Assembly: GCA_922989275.2 (NCBI GenBank) | Contig: OV277869.1 | Coordinates: 43,012,189 to 43,076,188 of the forward strand | Length of the DNA stretch: 64,000 nucleotides | DNA from: Gari tellinella | Taxonomy: Eukaryota > Mollusca > Bivalvia > Cardiida > Psammobiidae | Direction: 5' to 3' | Part shown: piece by piece, positions 46,901 to 52,900 of the stretch | Position numbering within the stretch: position 1 is the stretch's first letter | Layout: every line of letters begins with the position of its first letter | Notes under the pieces: model-generated | What the model was told of the DNA's origin: nothing | Database searches by the model: none | What the model saw: only the letters and a program-made list of their open reading frames with translations | Position numbers and translations under genes: made by a program

Positions 46901-49900
46901 TGTTAAATATGGCATTTTCAGCAATTCAAAGGTAGATAACTCTTGATCTATGGGTCCGATTTCAACCATAATCGAACTCATTTGAACTCTTATTACCATA
47001 TACAATCTGAGCAAGTTTGAGATAGAATGGATAAAAAGTGTTGCCTCTAGAGTGTAAACACCCTTAACCCTTTCCCCCATAGAAGCGACTTTTAGCGTAT
47101 TTAATATATTCCTCCGCTGAAGAAAATAGTTCCAGTTTATACCCTATGGACAATTACGAGAACAAATATTTTATATAGCCTAGCAGATGGTAGTTTAAAG
47201 CAGGCTGGAATTAAAGCAGAATGTGCCTTAAGACTTTCAACCTGCTTTAAGTGATCACATGTATTTAATGTTATAAATAGGTTATTTGGTAAAGGGTTAA
47301 ATATGGCATTTTCAGCAATTCAAAGGTAGATAACTCTTGATCTATTTGTCCGATTTCAACCATAATTGAACTCATCTGAACTCTTACAGTTTTTAACAAT
47401 CTGAGCAAGTTTGAGATAGATTCAATAAAAAAATTGTGGCCTCTAGAGTATAAATACTGTTAAATATGGCATTTTCAGCAATTCAAAGGTTAATAACTCT
47501 TGACCCATTGGTCTGATTTCAACCATAATGGAACTCATCCGAACTCTTATGGTAATATACAACTTGGGCAAGTTTGTAAAAGATTGGATAAATATTGTGG
47601 CCTCTAGAGTGTAATTATAACACTGTTAAATATGACATTTTCAGCAATTCAAAGGTATATAACTATTGACCTATTCGTCCGATTTCAACCATAATCGAGC
47701 TCATTCGAACTCTTATGGTAATATACAATGTATGCAAGTTTGAGAAAGATTTGATAAATATTGTGGTCTCTAGAGTGTAAACACTAAAATTGTTGACGCC
47801 GGATGACGCACACCGGACATTCAAGGATTGCAAAAGCTCAGCCTGAGCTAGCTCAGGTGAGCTAATAAAGTAAAGGCACAAAAAGGTGTATTTATGGAGT
47901 ATTGGTTGACTTGAAACTTGAATTATTCCTTTGAAGTTTATAAGGTCAATGATTTTACACAGGTATAACTTGAGATTGCTACAGATTATTTTCTATTACT
48001 TCATAAATACAACTTTTATTCTTCCGCTAAAGAAAAAAGTTCCAATTGTATACCAGGGCTACAGATAAGGGAAGTATTCCAAAAATTAAAATCTTTATTT
48101 CTTCAATAAACCCTATAGTATCACTACTCATTAGAATCATTTCTTTGAGATGATTCTATAGTAGTAACACCATAGGGTTTAGTTTAAAAATAAAGGAGAA
48201 ATTGCTGACAATATTTAGTTTACTCCCTCTTATCTGGAGCCCTGTATACAGTTATAAATCTGTATCATAAGAAATATATTCTATAATCAAGCAGATGGTA
48301 GCTAAAACAGGCTGAAAGTTAAGCAGAATGTGCCTTAAGGCACATTCTACTTTACTTTCAACCTGCTTTAATAGTTACCTATCATCAATACATGTACTAG
48401 AAATTCAAATAGGTAACCTGGTTATGAGGTAATGGGTTAAACTTTTATTCAGGAAATTGAAGATGATGAGAAAAGGTTCAGGAGAAAAATGATTGACATC
48501 AGCAAGAAACTAAACTTCAAAGAAGATGTAAAATCCACTGATAAATTGGAGGTTTACATGAATATTGTCAACAAAGATGATTGGGACTTTTCTAGGGACT
48601 TGGCTAGACCCAGTCTTGACATGCAGAAACAGGTAAAATATTAATAAGGGCTCCAGATAAGGAGAGTTTTTCAAAATCTAAAATCTTTATTTCTGCATTA
48701 ACCCTTTCCCCCATAGAAGCGACTTTTAGCGTATTTAATTTATTCCTCCGCTATAGAAAATAGTTCCAGTTTATACCCTCATGAACAATTACCGTTGCAA
48801 ATATTTTATATAGCCTAGCAGATGCTAGCTTTAAAGCAGGCTGAAAGTAAAGCAGAATGTGCCTTAAGGCACATTCTGCTTTACTTTCAACCTGATTTAA
48901 GTGGTGACCTGTCTTCAAAACTAGAAACAGGCTATGTGGTAAAGGATTAAACCCTATGGTGTCACTACTCATTAGAATCGTCTCTTCGAGACGATTCTAA
49001 TGAGAAGTAACACCATAGGATTTGGTTCTGAAATGAGTGATACAATGTTGAATTTGTTCAGTTTACCACCTCCTATCTGGAGCCCTGATTAATACTCAAT
49101 AGCAAACAGCAGAGCTCCAGATAATACGGGAGTATTTCAAAAACTAAAGTTTTTATTTCTGAATAAAACATAGGGGTTGATGCTAAAATAAGTTAATTAA
49201 AATTGAATTCTTCATGCAGAGTGGAAGAAAAGTAGAAAGCACATTTATGAACTTTCTCTTTTACTTTTACTTTGCATTATACTGCCAGATATTCAACGCC
49301 ATTAATGAATATTATATACATGTAAATATCATGTGGAAGTGTGCGTGACATTGTCAACCAGAGAGCAGAATGTCACCCGAGGCATTAACGTTCCGAAGTT
49401 ATTGCTAAAAATAGATCAAGGTTCACTTATCTCAGGTAATGTTACAGGGAAACATCATCTTTCAGGCGGCTTGACATTACTAAACGGCATATTACCCATA
49501 TGTTTGTTTGTCTTGAATGGATTGTATTCATGAAAACTTGACCAAAATTTGCTTGATTAATTTTCATCATACATTTGTACTTTACGAGATGCTTCATTGG
49601 CTGACCCTTTCCCTAGGGGCCTTTTAGCGCATTTGATTAATTCCTCCACTTCAGGTGCATTCTGCTTTACTTTCAACCTGCTTTAAATGGTCCAATCTTC
49701 AAAACTAGGAACAGGCTGTTGATTAAAGGATAAAATTTTCGTTTTATTTTCAGAGAGTCAACATGAATGAGATAGTAAAGTCAAAGAATGGCTTTGCCTA
49801 CAGCACAATATCTTGGAGTATTAAGAACAAGGGAGATGTGATTCCCAGTGAATTTTCATGCTTTATTTACATCGACCATTTGAATGATACGGATGGCAGG

Positions 49901-52900
49901 AGTGACCAGGATAAAAATGTCTTCCAGCAGGACTTCAATCAATCAACAAGGGTAAGCAAAAGCTCCAGATTATCAGTCCTCCACATAATGCACCTTAACC
50001 CCATAGCCTGTTTCTAGTATTGAAAATAGTTGACCATTTAAAGCAAGTTGAAAGTAAAGCAGAATGTGCCTTAAGGAAAATTCTACTTTACTTTCAGCCT
50101 GATTTAACCCTTTGAACCCTAGTCCCACACTGAGGCATCCTTTTCAAACAGTATACATGTTGAAAGTGCACTTGTCCTATGCAAACAGTGAAGACCCAGA
50201 TCAAGGAGCCCTCTGATCTGGGTCTTCATTGTTTGTGAAATGCAAAACATTGACAAAAACCCCTTAAAAGTCAGAAATGGACTAGACTAAAATGGAAACT
50301 TGGATTGTCCATTTGAAGTTTCAGGGAGGAAAGAGTTAAAGTACCATCTGCTAGGATACAGAAAATATTTCTTACAGTACATGTACATAACTTTGTAAAG
50401 TGGAGGAATGTATTAAATGCGTTAAAATGCATATCTTTGGAGTAATGGGTTAAAGAGGCTCGCAACCAGATTTGCCATTAAAAATAGTAATTTGTAAATA
50501 TATGTCAAATGCTTATATAAACGGGTAAGAATTAGTTTAGGATAAGAAATTCTGTTTAAAAAAATGCATTTTAATAAAAAATATTATTGGGCTCTGGTGG
50601 GATTCGAACCCGGGACCCGGCATGCTGGGGCAGGAATCAAAATATGACAACCCCTTAGACCGCTCGACTAGCCGGACTTACTATATGTCTGGGAAAGATT
50701 TAACGTTCTTTACTGTGTAGCACTGTAGAGTAAATAATTCGGCCCGGGTTTATGTCAGACACAAGATCAATTTCTGTGGTGTCTTTCGATGCTATAGAAT
50801 AAATATAGGATAAAGCGATGGAAAATATCTAAAAAATTAAGATTGGAAGACTTTTCTTGAGGGTGTTTTTAGACTGATCTTATTTTTCGAATGCCAGATG
50901 CACGATAATGCTACACATTTTGGTTTTATTTGAGTATTTTCAATTATTTTTGCAAATACACCAACTGGTTGCAAGTTGCTTTAAGGTATCATCTGCTAGG
51001 ATAAAGAAAATCTTTCTAATTACTTGCATATTCATGCCTGTATAAATTGAACATATTTTGGGTTGGATTGAAAATGGGGCTTTTATATCAATTGGCGAAA
51101 GCCATCTGTCTGTCCATCTGTCTATCCACATTTTGGTTTACCTTTTTGTAAGTGTCAGTTTTACAACAAGTAGTTAATACAACTTAATTATTTGTAACCC
51201 CTTATTTCAGGAGCGACGAAGTAGATACAGAAATTCAAGGAGGTCCTCTTCATATGGGAGTAGCCTGTACAGTATGGTATGTTTAATCAATTTGTTTTTC
51301 AACCATATTCCTACTAGGTTGTTTTCAGTGCTTAAGACAGGTGACTGCTTAATGAAGGCAGAACAAAAATACCGTTACCTAAAAAACCTTTCAAGCAAGC
51401 TTTCAGATCATTTTCCTTCATGTTGGAAATATATTTTTATTTTATTTTTCAGTGCAGAATCGTAGAGGCAGGAAAAGGCATTTAACCCTTTAAGCAATAA
51501 CCTGTCATCGTTTTAAACAGCTGACCACTTAAAGCAAGTTGAAAGTAAAACAGGATGAACCTTAAAGTACATTCTGCTTTATTTTCAGCCTGTTTTTACC
51601 CATTATCCCATAAATATTGATTTGAGCTTCCGATTTATTCCTCCACTAACACTAGCAAGATTCACTTTATTTCATAGGCTAATTCTGCTTTACTTCCAAC
51701 CTGCTTTAAATGATCACCTTTCTTAAATACTAGAAATAGGCCGTAAGGTAATAGGTTATGCAATAACTCAACAGTCTTTACACTTTTTTTTATTAAACAT
51801 TGTAAGATGCTATGTTACTGCCCTAGCTTAGCGAGTATGTAAATGCAACATATATTTGGGTGGAGTTGTGCCCCTTGACAGGGGTATTATATTGTACTCC
51901 TGACATTCTTGATTATTATATTTCACAGGAGTCAGAAGGATCGTTTCAACAAGAAATGGAGACCCCAAACAGAGTAAGCTTTAAATATTATATTTGTCTC
52001 GCTCAGATGAGCTTTAATCCAGGGTCCAAGGTTATAAAGCTTTTCAGTTGAGTCTAAAGTCATTCTCAGGCATTTGATTGGTCAGATTTGAGCCTAGGCT
52101 CAAATCTGACCAATCAAATGCTTGAGAACACACTCAGACTCAGCTCAAACGCTTTATAACCTTGGACCCTGGTATTTGGTTGATGATATTTGGCAAGAAT
52201 GTGCAAATGGGATGTACCATGGATGCTGTTTGGTCAAACTGGGGAAACAATTTTCTTTTAGCCTGCCGTTAAAGGGGTCATTTCACCAAGAAATCTTCCC
52301 GGAAGACTGAGCTGCGATCTCAGAGCGTAGCTTGGTCGCCCCAGGTCACACGTAGTCGACGGTTGACCGAGGGTTGGTCGCCCCTTGGTCTCCCGTGGTC
52401 CCACATGGTCGAGGATTGGTCTCCCGCAAAAATAGATCGTAGCTCGGTTTTTTGACATGTCAAAAAACCGAGCCTCGACCTAAAAGTCGCACAGAGAGCG
52501 TCGAAAGAGCGAGCATGGTCGAGGAAAGAACGTATTGGTCGAGGGACGATCGAAACTAGAGCGGGGGTGAGCGAGGCTCAGTCTACTCGAGGGAGAACTG
52601 ATCGCGCGTATGGTCGTGCTGCTCGATCCGTGTGATCTAGCTTTGCTCTTTTGCGATCAAGCCTCGCTCCACGCGACCTATCCCAGACCTTCCCTAGTCC
52701 CGTACGCTCCATCTTATTTCTATTGGCATGATTGGATCGAGATAGAAAGATTAAGGTGCGACCTATGTATGCTTAAGCTTCAACCAATAAAGAATGTAAC
52801 CCTTTGCAAATACAGTAAAACCTCTCTATTACGACCACTAAATTATGTTAATTATTAGGGTGTTTATGGTAGGTGACTGCTTAAAGCAAGGTGACAGTGT

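Larger units (their letters stand above)
46262..47915. repeat. Family A MITE right arm split by a minus-strand family G element
   Basis: Left piece to 46379 (cagtgtagtaa), right piece from about 47866 (aaagtaaaggcacaaaaaggtgtatttatgg). Confidence 0.65.

Noticed and set aside
49333..49533. Open stretch VTLSTREQNVTRGINVPKLLLKI between receptor exons 8 and 9
   Set aside because: No acceptor gives the phase 0 needed between exons 8 and 9, and UPA-like sequence continues well from exon 8 directly to exon 9.
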